Positions 15,860 to 24,095 of a stretch of DNA of 41,718 nucleotides are shown here, piece by piece. Below the pieces are notes generated by a model. The model did no database searches. It was not told the origin of the DNA and saw only the letters and a list, made by a program, of their open reading frames with translations. The DNA is from Mycolicibacterium pyrenivorans (GTDB lineage Bacteria; Actinomycetota; Actinomycetes; Mycobacteriales; Mycobacteriaceae), in contig NZ_JACKSH010000154.1 in assembly GCF_025821625.1 (NCBI RefSeq), forward strand, positions 1-41,718, written 5' to 3'. The position numbers and the translations under genes were made by a program. Positions within the stretch are counted from its first letter, which is position 1. Each line of letters begins with the position of its first letter.

Positions 15860-15868
15860 AGTTCCCGC

Positions 15869-17230
15869 TCAGCTCCCGTCGACCACCACGGCCGCCGCCG
15901 CCCGCGTCGCGGCCGCGACACACGCAGGCACCCCGATGCCGTCAAGATAGGCGCCGGCCACCGCCAACCCGGCCGGCAGCCCCGCCCGCAGCTCGGCGAC
16001 GACATCCGTGTGACCCGGTCCGTACTGCGGCATCGCGTCGATCCACCGGGCCACGCGGTGATCGACCGGCTCGACCGAGATCCCGAACAGGGTCGTGAGG
16101 TCCTCCCCCGACCAGCTCAACAGGTCCTCGTCGCCGACACTGCGCGCCACGTCGTCGCCGAACCGGCCGAACGACAGCCGGACCATCTCGACGCTGCCGC
16201 GCCGCCCCCACTTGCGCGACGACAACGTCACCGCCTTGGTGTGCAACCGCCCCCGGCCCGCGACCAGCACCCCGGACTGTTCGGGCAGCGGCGTGCCGCC
16301 CGGCAACGCGAGGGCCACCACCGCCGCCGACGCGACCGGGATCTTGCGTGCCGCCGCCGCGCTGCGAGGCGCGAGGTCGGCGACGAGTGCGGGCAGCCGC
16401 GGCGCGGGGACGGCGAGCACCACCGCGTCGGCGGACCAGCGGGTGCCCTCGTCATCGACGAGCTCCCACCCCCGCGGCGCCCGCTGAACTCCGCGGACGG
16501 CGACCTGCGCCCAGCGCAGCCCGGACCGGCGCACCAGTTCGTCGACCAGGACCGTGTATCCGCCGTCGACCGCACCGAACACCGAACCGGTCAGCGGCGG
16601 CGGCAAGGCCGCCACCACCGCCTCGGTCAGGCTCCGGGCGCCGCGGTCCAGCTCTGCGGCGACCGTCGGCGCCGCCGCGCGGATCCCGATCGTCGCCGCC
16701 GACCCGGCGTACACCCCGGACAACAGGGGGTCCACCGAGCGGACCACCACCTGCTCCCCGAATCGGTCACCGACCAGGTCGGCAACGCTGGGGTCGGCCC
16801 CCGCACGCCAGGTGAACGGTCGCCGGGGCTCGTCGAGCATCCAGCGGATCGTCGCGTCGTCGACCAGGCCGGACAGCGCCGACGGCCGTGACGGGATGCC
16901 GTTGACGGTGTCCTTGGGCAGCGGATGCAGACGGCCCTCGCTGTAGATCAGCGGTCGCGCGCCGCTGGTCGCGATCTGCTTGCCCGACAGCCCCAGCTCG
17001 GCGAGCAATGCGGGCACCTCCGGCCTGCGCGCCACGAAGGCCTCGGCACCGACATCCAACGGCTGCCCGCTGATCCGCTCCGTCCGCAGCACACCGCCGA
17101 GCCGGTCGGCCGGGTCCAGCACCGTGATCGACGCGTCCGGGCCGGCAGCCACCCGCAGTCGGTAGGCGGCGACGAGGCCCGAGATGCCGCCCCCGACAAC
17201 GCAATACTCGCGACGACTGGCGGGCGTCAC
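15869..17230 (-). CDS. hemY: Coproporphyrinogen/protoporphyrinogen oxidase (HemY, CgoX)
   Basis: 453 residues. The N-terminal FAD-binding motif is clear: YCVVGGGISGLVAAYRL, followed by a Glu/Asp-containing strand (ITVLDPADRLGGVLRT). The rest has the HemY-type amine-oxidase fold, with VGAEAFVARRPEV, IGIRAAAPTVAAEL, FGAVDGGYTVLVDEL, and a C-terminal FAD block LAVAGAYLDGIGVPACV. In actinobacteria this enzyme oxidises coproporphyrinogen III to coproporphyrin III, upstream of ferrochelatase and ChdC. The GTG start at 17230 overlaps the hemE stop (GTGA), so the two are translationally coupled. The stop at 15869 is followed by the repeat array before chdC. Confidence 0.9.
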   Translation of the reverse strand: MTPASRREYCVVGGGISGLVAAYRLRVAAGPDASITVLDPADRLGGVLRTERISGQPLDVGAEAFVARRPEVPALLAELGLSGKQIATSGARPLIYSEGRLHPLPKDTVNGIPSRPSALSGLVDDATIRWMLDEPRRPFTWRAGADPSVADLVGDRFGEQVVVRSVDPLLSGVYAGSAATIGIRAAAPTVAAELDRGARSLTEAVVAALPPPLTGSVFGAVDGGYTVLVDELVRRSGLRWAQVAVRGVQRAPRGWELVDDEGTRWSADAVVLAVPAPRLPALVADLAPRSAAAARKIPVASAAVVALALPGGTPLPEQSGVLVAGRGRLHTKAVTLSSRKWGRRGSVEMVRLSFGRFGDDVARSVGDEDLLSWSGEDLTTLFGISVEPVDHRVARWIDAMPQYGPGHTDVVAELRAGLPAGLAVAGAYLDGIGVPACVAAATRAAAAVVVDGS

Positions 17231-18291
17231 AGCTCGTGCACCAAGGCCACCGCGTCGGTGATCACCTCGGGGTCGGTGCCGGGCAGCACTCCGTGGCCGA
17301 GGTTGAAGACGTGGCCGACGGCACCGGCGTCGACGGCACGCCTGCCGTCCTCGACGACGGCGCGCACCGCGCGCTGCACCACCGGCCAGCCCGCCATCAG
17401 CACCACCGGGTCGAGATTTCCCTGAAGCGCGCAGCCGCGTTGCACCCGCGCGGCCGCATCGGTCAGCGACGTCCGCCAATCCACCCCGACCACCGCGGGC
17501 ACGCCCTGCCCGGCGACGGCCTCCGACATCGCGCCGAGCAGCTCGGCGGTTCCGACCCCGAAGTGCGTCATCGGGACCCCGAAGCCGGCCAGCGAGGCGA
17601 ACACGCGCGCACTGTGCGGCAACACATAGGTGCGGTAGTCGGCCAGAGACAATGTGCCGGCCCAGGAGTCGAACACCTGGATGGCGTCCACGCCGGCCTC
17701 GAGCTGGGTGCGCAGGAACGCGATCGTCACATCCGTCAGGGCGGTCATCAGGGCATGCCAGGTGGCGGATTCGCCCAGCATCATCGCCTTGGTGTGCTCG
17801 TGGTTGCGGCTCGGCCCGCCCTCCACGAGATAGGAGGCCAGCGTGAAGGGTGCGCCGGCGAAGCCGATCAGCGGGACGTCGCCGAGTGCGGAGGTCAGCT
17901 GCGAGATCGCGGTGGCCACCGGGGCGACCTGGCCGGGCTCCAGCGGCGCGATGGCCTCGACATCGGCGCGGGTGCGGATCGGGTTGTCGATCACCGGGCC
18001 GACGTCGGGGACGATGTCCAGTGCGATCCCGGCGGCCCGCAGCGGCACCACGATGTCTGAGAACAGGATCGCCGCGTCGACGCCGTGCCTGCGCACCGGC
18101 TGCAGCGTGATCTCGGTGATCAGATCGGCGTCGAAACAGGCCTGCATCATCGTGTTCTTCGCCCGCAATGCCCGGTACTCGGGCAGCGACCGACCCGCCT
18201 GTCGCATCATCCACACCGGTACGCGGTGGGGTTTGCGGCCGGCAACGGCGGCCAGGTAGGGCGATTCGGGCAGCTCGCGACGCGTGTTCAT
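17227..18291 (-). CDS. hemE: Uroporphyrinogen decarboxylase
   Basis: 354 residues, the same size as Rv2678c. It decarboxylates the four acetates of uroporphyrinogen III to coproporphyrinogen III. Family blocks are all present: PVWMMRQAGRSLPEYR (substrate-binding Arg), AAILFSDIVVPLRA (catalytic Asp), GFAGAPFTLASYLVEGG, QVFDSWAG, HFGVGTAELLGAM and HVFNLGHGVLPGTDP. The ATG at 18291 is preferred because the protein then begins MNTRRELPESPYLAAV like its relatives; the frame is open further upstream. It is first in the hemE-hemY-chdC operon. A perfect CATGAC-N3-GTCATG palindrome lies 16-30 bp upstream of the start and may control the operon. Confidence 0.92.
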   Translation of the reverse strand: MNTRRELPESPYLAAVAGRKPHRVPVWMMRQAGRSLPEYRALRAKNTMMQACFDADLITEITLQPVRRHGVDAAILFSDIVVPLRAAGIALDIVPDVGPVIDNPIRTRADVEAIAPLEPGQVAPVATAISQLTSALGDVPLIGFAGAPFTLASYLVEGGPSRNHEHTKAMMLGESATWHALMTALTDVTIAFLRTQLEAGVDAIQVFDSWAGTLSLADYRTYVLPHSARVFASLAGFGVPMTHFGVGTAELLGAMSEAVAGQGVPAVVGVDWRTSLTDAAARVQRGCALQGNLDPVVLMAGWPVVQRAVRAVVEDGRRAVDAGAVGHVFNLGHGVLPGTDPEVITDAVALVHEL

Positions 18292-18306
18292 CGCCCCCCA
18301 TGCTGC

Positions 18307-18321
18307 CATGACACGGTCATG
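18307..18321. promoter_or_regulatory. Palindrome CATGACACGGTCATG upstream of hemE
   Basis: A perfect 6-bp inverted repeat with a 3-bp centre, in the 86-bp divergent region between hemE and the DUF3000 gene. It lies where the hemE transcript should start or its leader begin. Size and symmetry suit a dimeric repressor, but the half-site is not one I can tie to IdeR, Zur or another named mycobacterial regulator. Confidence 0.4.
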
Positions 18322-18363
18322 ATCGAATCGGCGCGCCATGAGTACAGACCTGCCCAAATGGAC

Positions 18364-18369
18364 TAGCGT
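18364..18369 (+). promoter_or_regulatory. -10 box of the DUF3000 gene
   Basis: TAGCGT (TANNNT) ends 8 nt before the GTG at 18378, again close enough for a leaderless or nearly leaderless transcript. Confidence 0.4.
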
Positions 18370-18377
18370 CAGATGTC

Positions 18378-18959
18378 GTGACCACCGCCGAACCGGCTCA
18401 ATTCCGTGAAGCGGTGGCGGCCATGAATGCCACCACCGTACGACCGGAGATCGAGCTGGGCCCGATCCGGCCGCCGCAGCGCCTGGCGCCGTTCAGCTAC
18501 GCGCTGGGCGCCGAGGTCAAGCACGCCGAGACGACGATCGTCCCGGAACGCTCCGAGGGCGATGCGTTCGGCAGGCTGATCCTGCTGCACGACCCCGAGG
18601 GCGCGGAGGCCTGGGACGGCACGATGCGCCTGGTCGCCTATATCCAGGCCGATCTCGACTCCACCGAGGCCGTCGACCCGCTGCTGCCCGAAGTCGCCTG
18701 GAGCTGGCTGGTCGATGCGCTCGAGGAGCGGGCCGAGCACGTCACCGCCCTCGGCGGGACCGTCACCGCCACCACCTCGGTCCGCTACGGCGACATCTCC
18801 GGACCGCCCCGTGCCCACCAACTCGAGCTGCGCGCGTCGTGGACCGCGACCACGCTGGAGCTCGGCCCTCACGTCGAAGCCTTCTGCGAGGTGCTCGAGC
18901 ACGCCGCCGGCCTGCCACCCGACGGGGTGACCGACCTCAGCTCCCGTACCCGCGCCTGA
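18378..18959 (+). CDS. DUF3000 family protein, Rv2680-like
   Basis: 193 residues, conserved across actinobacteria but of unknown function. It is soluble, without signal peptide or membrane segment. Features: an N-terminal helix (FREAVAAMNATTVRPEIELG), a strand-rich middle (PFSYALGAEVKHAETTI, GRLILLHDPEGAEAWDGTMR, LVAYIQADLDS) and C-terminal LELGPHVEAFCEVLEHAAGL. There is no metal or nucleotide motif. GTG 18378 follows a -10 box. The next gene, an RNase D-like protein, starts only 4 bp after its stop, so the two form an operon as in M. tuberculosis. The constant linkage hints at a role connected to RNA metabolism, but this is only context. Confidence 0.8.
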   Translation: MTTAEPAQFREAVAAMNATTVRPEIELGPIRPPQRLAPFSYALGAEVKHAETTIVPERSEGDAFGRLILLHDPEGAEAWDGTMRLVAYIQADLDSTEAVDPLLPEVAWSWLVDALEERAEHVTALGGTVTATTSVRYGDISGPPRAHQLELRASWTATTLELGPHVEAFCEVLEHAAGLPPDGVTDLSSRTRA

Positions 18960-18963
18960 CCAC

Positions 18964-20247
18964 ATGTCCGAACCCGAGCCGGCCGGTCCCGCCGTGGACC
19001 CTGAAGTATCCGAGGTGCCCGGCGATCCTGAGCCCCCGGCCACTCCCCTGCTGGCCCCGCGGGACGGGATGCCCGAGGTGTCGGTTAGCCGTACCGAAAT
19101 CGCCAGGGCTGCAGACCTTCTCGCGTCCGGCACCGGACCCTTCGCCGTGGACGCCGAACGGGCATCGGGGTTCCGATACTCCAATCGCGCCTACCTCGTG
19201 CAGATCCGCCGCGCCGGCGCGGGCACCGTGCTGATCGACCCCGTGATGCACGGCGGCGACCCCCTCGCCGTCATGACGCCGGTCGCCGAAGTCCTCGCCA
19301 CCGATGAATGGGTGCTGCACGCCGCGGATCAGGACCTTCCGTGCCTGGCCGAGATCGGACTGCGGCCCACCGCGCTCTACGACACCGAACTGGCCGGGCG
19401 GCTCGCCAACTTCGACAGGGTCAATCTCGCCGCGATGGTGCAGCGGCTCCTGGGCCTGCAGTTGACCAAGGGTCACGGCGCCGCCGACTGGTCGAAGCGT
19501 CCGCTACCCGACGACTGGCTCAACTACGCCGCACTGGACGTCGAGGTCCTCGGCGAGCTGCGCCACGCGATCGCCGAGGTCCTGGAGGACCAGGGCAAGG
19601 CCGATTGGGCGAGACAGGAATTCGAGTTCCTTCGCACCTTCGAGGGCGCCCCGACCAGGCGCGACCGCTGGCGGCGCACGTCGGGCATCCACAAGGTCCG
19701 CAATCCGCGGGCCCTGGCCGCGGTGCAGGAGCTGTGGACCACCCGCGACCAGATCGCGAGGCGTCGTGACATCGCACCCGGACGCATCCTGCCCGACAGC
19801 GCGATCATCAACGCCGCGACGGTGAACCCCGACACGGTGGAGAAGCTGATCGCGCTGCCGGTGTTCGGCGGGGCGAAGCAACGGCGCAGCGCCCAGGTGT
19901 GGTTGGACGCGCTGGACCGTGCCCGTGCCGCCACCGACCCGCCCACCTCCTCGGAACCGTCCAACGGCCCGCCACCGGCGTCCCGGTGGGCGCGGCGCAA
20001 GCCGGAGGCAGCCCTGCGCCTGGAAGCCGCGCGATCGAAGCTGACCGAACTCGCGCAACGGGTTGATGTGCCTGCCGAGAACCTGCTGTCCCCCGAGACC
20101 TTGCGGCGGTTGTGCTGGGACTGGGAAGCCGTCGAGGACACCGTGGCCGCCATCGACGGCTTCCTGCGCGAATCGTCGGCCCGGCAGTGGCAGCGCGAGC
20201 TCACCGTGCCGGTCCTCACCGATGCGCTGTCTCCTCCTGATCCGTGA
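18964..20247 (+). CDS. RNase D-like 3'-5' exoribonuclease with HRDC domain, Rv2681-like
   Basis: 427 residues. Residues about 45-205 form a DEDDy exonuclease domain: ExoI motif VDAERASG (Asp63, Glu65), ExoII HAADQDLPCL (Asp122/Asp124 region), and ExoIII YAALDVEVL (Tyr188, Asp192). Residues about 225-300 resemble an HRDC nucleic-acid-binding domain (KVRNPRALAAVQELWTTRDQ, ILPDSAIINAAT). A second helical region follows a Pro/Ser-rich linker. The predicted activity is 3' trimming of structured RNA such as tRNA precursors, with two metal ions. The N-terminal 35 residues are Pro/Glu-rich and disordered. It is co-transcribed with DUF3000; downstream lies the decayed lipase in the opposite direction. 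Confidence 0.85.
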   Translation: MSEPEPAGPAVDPEVSEVPGDPEPPATPLLAPRDGMPEVSVSRTEIARAADLLASGTGPFAVDAERASGFRYSNRAYLVQIRRAGAGTVLIDPVMHGGDPLAVMTPVAEVLATDEWVLHAADQDLPCLAEIGLRPTALYDTELAGRLANFDRVNLAAMVQRLLGLQLTKGHGAADWSKRPLPDDWLNYAALDVEVLGELRHAIAEVLEDQGKADWARQEFEFLRTFEGAPTRRDRWRRTSGIHKVRNPRALAAVQELWTTRDQIARRRDIAPGRILPDSAIINAATVNPDTVEKLIALPVFGGAKQRRSAQVWLDALDRARAATDPPTSSEPSNGPPPASRWARRKPEAALRLEAARSKLTELAQRVDVPAENLLSPETLRRLCWDWEAVEDTVAAIDGFLRESSARQWQRELTVPVLTDALSPPDP

Positions 20248-20288
20248 CGCCCGCCTCGTCGAGGTGACTCCGGGTCCGGGACCTGCCG

Positions 20289-20587
20289 TCAGCTGAGCTC
20301 GCGCATCACGAACGGCGTGGAGTCCGGCAACGACGCCAGCACCGTGCCGCCGTGGTCCTCGCCGGGATAGACCTTCAATGTCATGTCCTGGCCGTTAGCC
20401 GCCAGTTCCTCGGCGAACCGCAGAGTCAGGTTCGGTGGCACGTCGCGGTCCAGGAGCCCGACGCCGAGGAAGAGCGGGTGGTCATGACCCGTCGCCGGCA
20501 GGCCCATGAACTGGTCGCAGTTCCCAGCACGCCGGCCGCCATCAGCAGTGCGGCCATCAGAACACGAACGGGCCCAGTTGTTTTCAC
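20289..20587 (-). pseudogene. Internally deleted secreted lipase/hydrolase remnant
   Basis: Both ends of a secreted alpha/beta hydrolase remain while the middle is missing. From GTG 20587 the frame encodes a signal peptide (MKTTGPVRVLMAALLMAAGV, reading GTG as Met). About 60-70 bp later a different frame carries a lipase C-terminus: HPLFLGVGLLDRDVPPNLTL, then FAEELAANGQDMTLKVYPGEDHGGTVL with the expected acid and His region, and stops at 20289. The two parts are out of frame and lack the nucleophile region, so no working enzyme can be made. Inference: a deletion of several hundred bases fused start and end. It sits between the RNase D-like gene and dxs. Confidence 0.65.
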
Positions 20588-20608
20588 AGCGACAGCGGTA
20601 CGGGGCCG

Positions 20609-22522
20609 TCAGTCGAGGTGTTCGCTGACTTCCTGCTCGGTCACCGAGGCGCCCAGCGCGGCCACCCAACCGGTGATCTGGCGGGCGATGTTGCGTTCGG
20701 TCAGACCGACGTCGGCGAGCACCTCCCCGCGGGACGCATGGGCGAAGAATTCCTGGGGCAGTGCGGCGTCCCGGCATGGCACGTCGACCTCGGCACGCCG
20801 CAGTGCGCCCGAGACCGCCGAACCCACACCGCCGTGCACGCCGTTGTCCTCGAGCGTGACCACCAGTTTGTGGCCGGTGGCCAGCGCCGTGATCTGCGCG
20901 GGCACCGGCAGCACCCAGCGTGGGTCGACGACCGTCACACCGATGCCCTGATTGCGAAGCCGTTCGGCGACCGCCAGCGCCATGCCGGCGAACGGCCCGA
21001 CGGCCACCACCAGAACGTCGTCGGACAGGCCCTCGGCCGGAACGGCGAGCACATCCACGCCACCGCGACGCTCGAGTGCCGGAATGTCCTCGCCGACATC
21101 ACCTTTCGGGAATCGGATCGCGGTCGGCCCGTCGTTGACGTCGACCGCCTCGCCGAGTTCCTCGCGTAGCCGGGCACCGTCACGTGGGGCCGCCACGCGC
21201 ATCCCGGGCACGATGCCAAGGATCGACAGGTCCCACATGCCGTTGTGGCTCGCGCCGTCGGGTCCGGTGACACCGGACCGGTCCAGCACCATCGTCACCG
21301 GAAGCTTGTGCAGCGCGACGTCCATCATCACCTGGTCGAACGCGCGGTTGAGGAATGTCGAGTAGATGGCGACCACCGGGTGCAAGCCGCCCATCGCCAA
21401 CCCGGCGGCCGACGTCACGGCGTGCTGCTCGGCGATGCCGACGTCGAAGAATCGGTCCGGGAACCGCTTCCGGAACGCGCTGAGGCCAGTGGGACCCGGC
21501 ATGGCCGCGGTGATCGCGACGATGTCGCGCCGCTTGGCTGCCAGCCGGATCAGCGCCTCCGAGAACGTCGACGTCCAGCCGGGGCCGGGGATCGAGGTGG
21601 CCAGTCCGGTCTCGGGGTCGATGACCCCGCAGGCGTGCATCTGGTCGTCTTCGTCGTTCTCCGCCGGTGCGTAGCCCATCCCCTTGCGGGTGACGACGTG
21701 CACGACGACCGGCGCGTTGAAGCCACGGGCGTGACGCAGCGCGTTCTCCACCGCGTGTTCGTCGTGACCGTCGATCGGGCCGACGTACTTGAGCCCCAGA
21801 TCGGTGAACATCACCTGAGGGGAGATCGCGTCCTTGATGCCGGCCTTGATGCTGTGCATGCACTGATAGCAGAACTCGCCGATCACCGGCACGCCACGGA
21901 CGGCCTTGCGACCCTCGTCGAGCACCCGCTCGTACCCCGGCTGCAGCCGCAGGCCGGCCAGGTGCTCGGCGAACCCGCCGATCGTCGGTGCATAGCTGCG
22001 GCCGTTGTCGTTGACGATGATGACGACCGGGCGCCCGGATGCGGCGATGTTGTTCAGCGCCTCCCAGCACATCCCGCCGGTGAGCGCACCGTCGCCGACG
22101 ACGGCGACGACGTGCCGGTTGCGGTGTCCGTTGAGCTCGAAGGCCTTCGCCAGGCCGTCGGCATAGGACAGCGCGGAGCTGGCATGGCTGGACTCGACCC
22201 AGTCGTGCTCACTCTCGGTCCGCGACGGGTAGCCCGACAGGCCGTCCTTCTTGCGCAGCGTCTCGAAATCCTGGCTGCGGCCGGTGAGCATCTTGTGCAC
22301 ATAGGCCTGGTGACCGGTGTCGAACAGGATCGGGTCGTGGGGCGAATCGAAGACGCGGTGCAGCGCCAACGTCAACTCCACGACGCCGAGGTTGGGTCCC
22401 AGGTGCCCACCTGTGGCCGCGACCTTGTGGATCAGGAAGTCGCGGATTTCACGGGCCAGTTCGTCCAGCTGCGCCTGTGTCAGGTGTTGCAGATCAGCGG
22501 GACCGCGGATCTGTTCAAGCAT
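20609..22522 (-). CDS. dxs: 1-deoxy-D-xylulose-5-phosphate synthase
   Basis: 637 residues, full length (M. tuberculosis dxs1 is 638). It condenses pyruvate and glyceraldehyde-3-phosphate to DXP, the entry step of the MEP isoprenoid pathway, using thiamine diphosphate. Visible landmarks: His40 in TGGHLGPNLGVVELTLAL, the thiamine/Mg motif GDGALTGGMCWEALNN starting at 143 with Asn171 and Asn173, and the transketolase central domain with MPGPTGLSAF and VGIAEQHAVTSAAGLA, carrying the catalytic Glu. ATG 22522 stands 6 nt behind a TAGACT -10 box, so the mRNA is probably leaderless and dxs has its own promoter although nhaA ends only 28 bp upstream. Confidence 0.95.
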   Translation of the reverse strand: MLEQIRGPADLQHLTQAQLDELAREIRDFLIHKVAATGGHLGPNLGVVELTLALHRVFDSPHDPILFDTGHQAYVHKMLTGRSQDFETLRKKDGLSGYPSRTESEHDWVESSHASSALSYADGLAKAFELNGHRNRHVVAVVGDGALTGGMCWEALNNIAASGRPVVIIVNDNGRSYAPTIGGFAEHLAGLRLQPGYERVLDEGRKAVRGVPVIGEFCYQCMHSIKAGIKDAISPQVMFTDLGLKYVGPIDGHDEHAVENALRHARGFNAPVVVHVVTRKGMGYAPAENDEDDQMHACGVIDPETGLATSIPGPGWTSTFSEALIRLAAKRRDIVAITAAMPGPTGLSAFRKRFPDRFFDVGIAEQHAVTSAAGLAMGGLHPVVAIYSTFLNRAFDQVMMDVALHKLPVTMVLDRSGVTGPDGASHNGMWDLSILGIVPGMRVAAPRDGARLREELGEAVDVNDGPTAIRFPKGDVGEDIPALERRGGVDVLAVPAEGLSDDVLVVAVGPFAGMALAVAERLRNQGIGVTVVDPRWVLPVPAQITALATGHKLVVTLEDNGVHGGVGSAVSGALRRAEVDVPCRDAALPQEFFAHASRGEVLADVGLTERNIARQITGWVAALGASVTEQEVSEHLD

Positions 22523-22528
22523 CCCGTC

Positions 22529-22534
22529 AGTCTA
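22529..22534 (-). promoter_or_regulatory. -10 box of leaderless dxs
   Basis: On the minus strand TAGACT (TANNNT) is followed by GACGGG and then the ATG, giving the 6-nt distance of a leaderless start. It lies in the 28-bp gap after nhaA. Confidence 0.5.
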
Positions 22535-22550
22535 CGCACGGCCGTCACTG

Positions 22551-23891
22551 TCAGTCCTGTTGAGTCTGATAGACATCGGGCACTCCGTCGGCGTCGTCGT
22601 CGGCGGTCTCCAAGAGGTGAATGCGCCGGTAGGCCCTGTTTCTGGACAGCAGCAGCACCGAGGCCAACCCGGCAGCCAACAGTGACCCGCACAACACGCC
22701 GACCTTCACCAATTCGTCACGATCGGACCCCAGTCCGTACGCGAGATCGCCGATCAGCAGCGACACCGTGAAGCCGATCCCGGCGAGCATCGACATGCCG
22801 AGCACGTCGATCCAGCGCAGCGAGGAGTCCAGGTTCGCGCGGGTGACCGCCGACATCACCCTGGTGGTGAGCAGAATCCCGACGGGCTTGCCCACCACCA
22901 GCCCCAGCACGATGCCCAGCGCGATCGGGTCGCTGAGGGCCGTCGTGAGGCCGCTGATGCCGCCCAGGCTCACCCCGGCGGCGAAGAACGCGAAGACCGG
23001 TATCGCGATCCCAGCCGACAGCGGCCGGGTGCGGTGCTCGAAGTGCTCGGCCATCCCCACCCGATGCTGCCCGTCGACCTCGACACCGCGCCGCGTCGCG
23101 GAGCGGCGAACCGGCACGGCGAACCCGAGCAGCACCCCCGCCACCGTGGCGTGCACGCCCGACTCGTGGACCAGCACCCAGGTCGCCACCGCCAGCGGGA
23201 TCAGCAGCCACCAGGCCTGAACCCCGCGCTGCACACACAGCGTGAACAGCGCCAGCGGCACCAGCGCGAGCGCCAGGGCGACCCCGTCGATGTCCTGGGT
23301 GTAGAACACGGCGATGACGGTGATCGCCAGCAGGTCGTCGACCACGGCCAGCGTCAGCAGGAACGTGCGCAGCGCCGACGGCAGGTGCGTGGAGATGACC
23401 GCGAGCACGGCGACCGCGAACGCGATGTCCGTCGCGGTCGGGATCGCCCAGCCTCGTAGTGCGCCGTCACCGGTCTGGATGTTGACCAGGACGAAGATGA
23501 CCGCGGGCACCACCATCCCGCCGACGGCCGCGGCGATCGGCAGCGCCGCGCGGCGAGGATCGCGGAGATCCCCGGCGACGAACTCGCGTTTGAGTTCCAG
23601 CCCGACGACCAGGAAGAAGATCGCCAGCAACCCGTCGGCGGCCCATGCGCCCAACGTCAGCTTCAGGTGCAAGCCGAAGGGCTCACCGCCGACCTCGAGG
23701 TCTCGCAACGAGAAGTAGGTCTCCGCCCACGGTGAATTGGCCCAGACGAGCGCCGCGGCCGCGGCCACCAGCAAGATGATCCCGCCGACGGTCTCCTTGC
23801 GCAGGATCGAGGTGATGCGACTGGTTTCCGACCAGGACCCGCGCGCGAGAAGCGGGCGCTTGCCCCCGGCTGGGACGCGGTCGGAAGGCAT
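22551..23891 (-). CDS. nhaA: Na+/H+ antiporter NhaA
   Basis: 446 residues with about twelve membrane segments. The family signature is clear: TATDIAF (equivalent of Asp133 of E. coli NhaA) and LAVVDDLLAITVIAVFY with the two ion-binding aspartates (Asp163/164 equivalent). Other blocks: FFLVVGLELKREFVAGDL, IFVLVNI and AGIGFTVSLLIGDLAYG. It exchanges cytoplasmic Na+ for external protons. ATG 23891 is chosen because GAGGGG lies 9 nt upstream and the protein starts MPSDRVPAGG; upstream codons look non-coding. The C-terminus has an acidic tail (ETADDDADGVPDVYQ). With the UPF0182 gene it replaces the Rv2683-Rv2688c region of M. tuberculosis, as recalled. Confidence 0.93.
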   Translation of the reverse strand: MPSDRVPAGGKRPLLARGSWSETSRITSILRKETVGGIILLVAAAAALVWANSPWAETYFSLRDLEVGGEPFGLHLKLTLGAWAADGLLAIFFLVVGLELKREFVAGDLRDPRRAALPIAAAVGGMVVPAVIFVLVNIQTGDGALRGWAIPTATDIAFAVAVLAVISTHLPSALRTFLLTLAVVDDLLAITVIAVFYTQDIDGVALALALVPLALFTLCVQRGVQAWWLLIPLAVATWVLVHESGVHATVAGVLLGFAVPVRRSATRRGVEVDGQHRVGMAEHFEHRTRPLSAGIAIPVFAFFAAGVSLGGISGLTTALSDPIALGIVLGLVVGKPVGILLTTRVMSAVTRANLDSSLRWIDVLGMSMLAGIGFTVSLLIGDLAYGLGSDRDELVKVGVLCGSLLAAGLASVLLLSRNRAYRRIHLLETADDDADGVPDVYQTQQD

Positions 23892-24095
23892 GACTGGACC
23901 CCTCTTTGATTTGGCGCTCGACGAATACGCGCCGACCAGACTTCCCGGCACACCTACTACGATCAATCTAAGTCATCTGCCACCCGCGTACTCACCGAGC
24001 CGGGTTCCCAGAATCGGTGAATGCCGGGAGCCTGACCGCAACGATGCCGCGGTATGCCCGGATCGACGGCATGTAACGCGATTCGGAGCGCGCAC

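Noticed and set aside
15869..18301. Apparent hemE-hemY fusion in one continuous minus-strand frame
   Set aside because: The upstream part is the wrong frame of hemE. hemY starts at GTG 17230, overlapping the hemE stop, so two separate proteins are made.
20254..20283. Palindromes CCTCGTCGAGG and GGTCCGGGACC after the RNase D-like gene
   Set aside because: With a central single base they cannot form a normal RNA hairpin loop, and such short GC palindromes are common by chance here.
21245..22771. 508-codon plus-strand frame antisense to dxs and the nhaA 3' end
   Set aside because: Shadow frame; dxs on the other strand is complete with all motifs.
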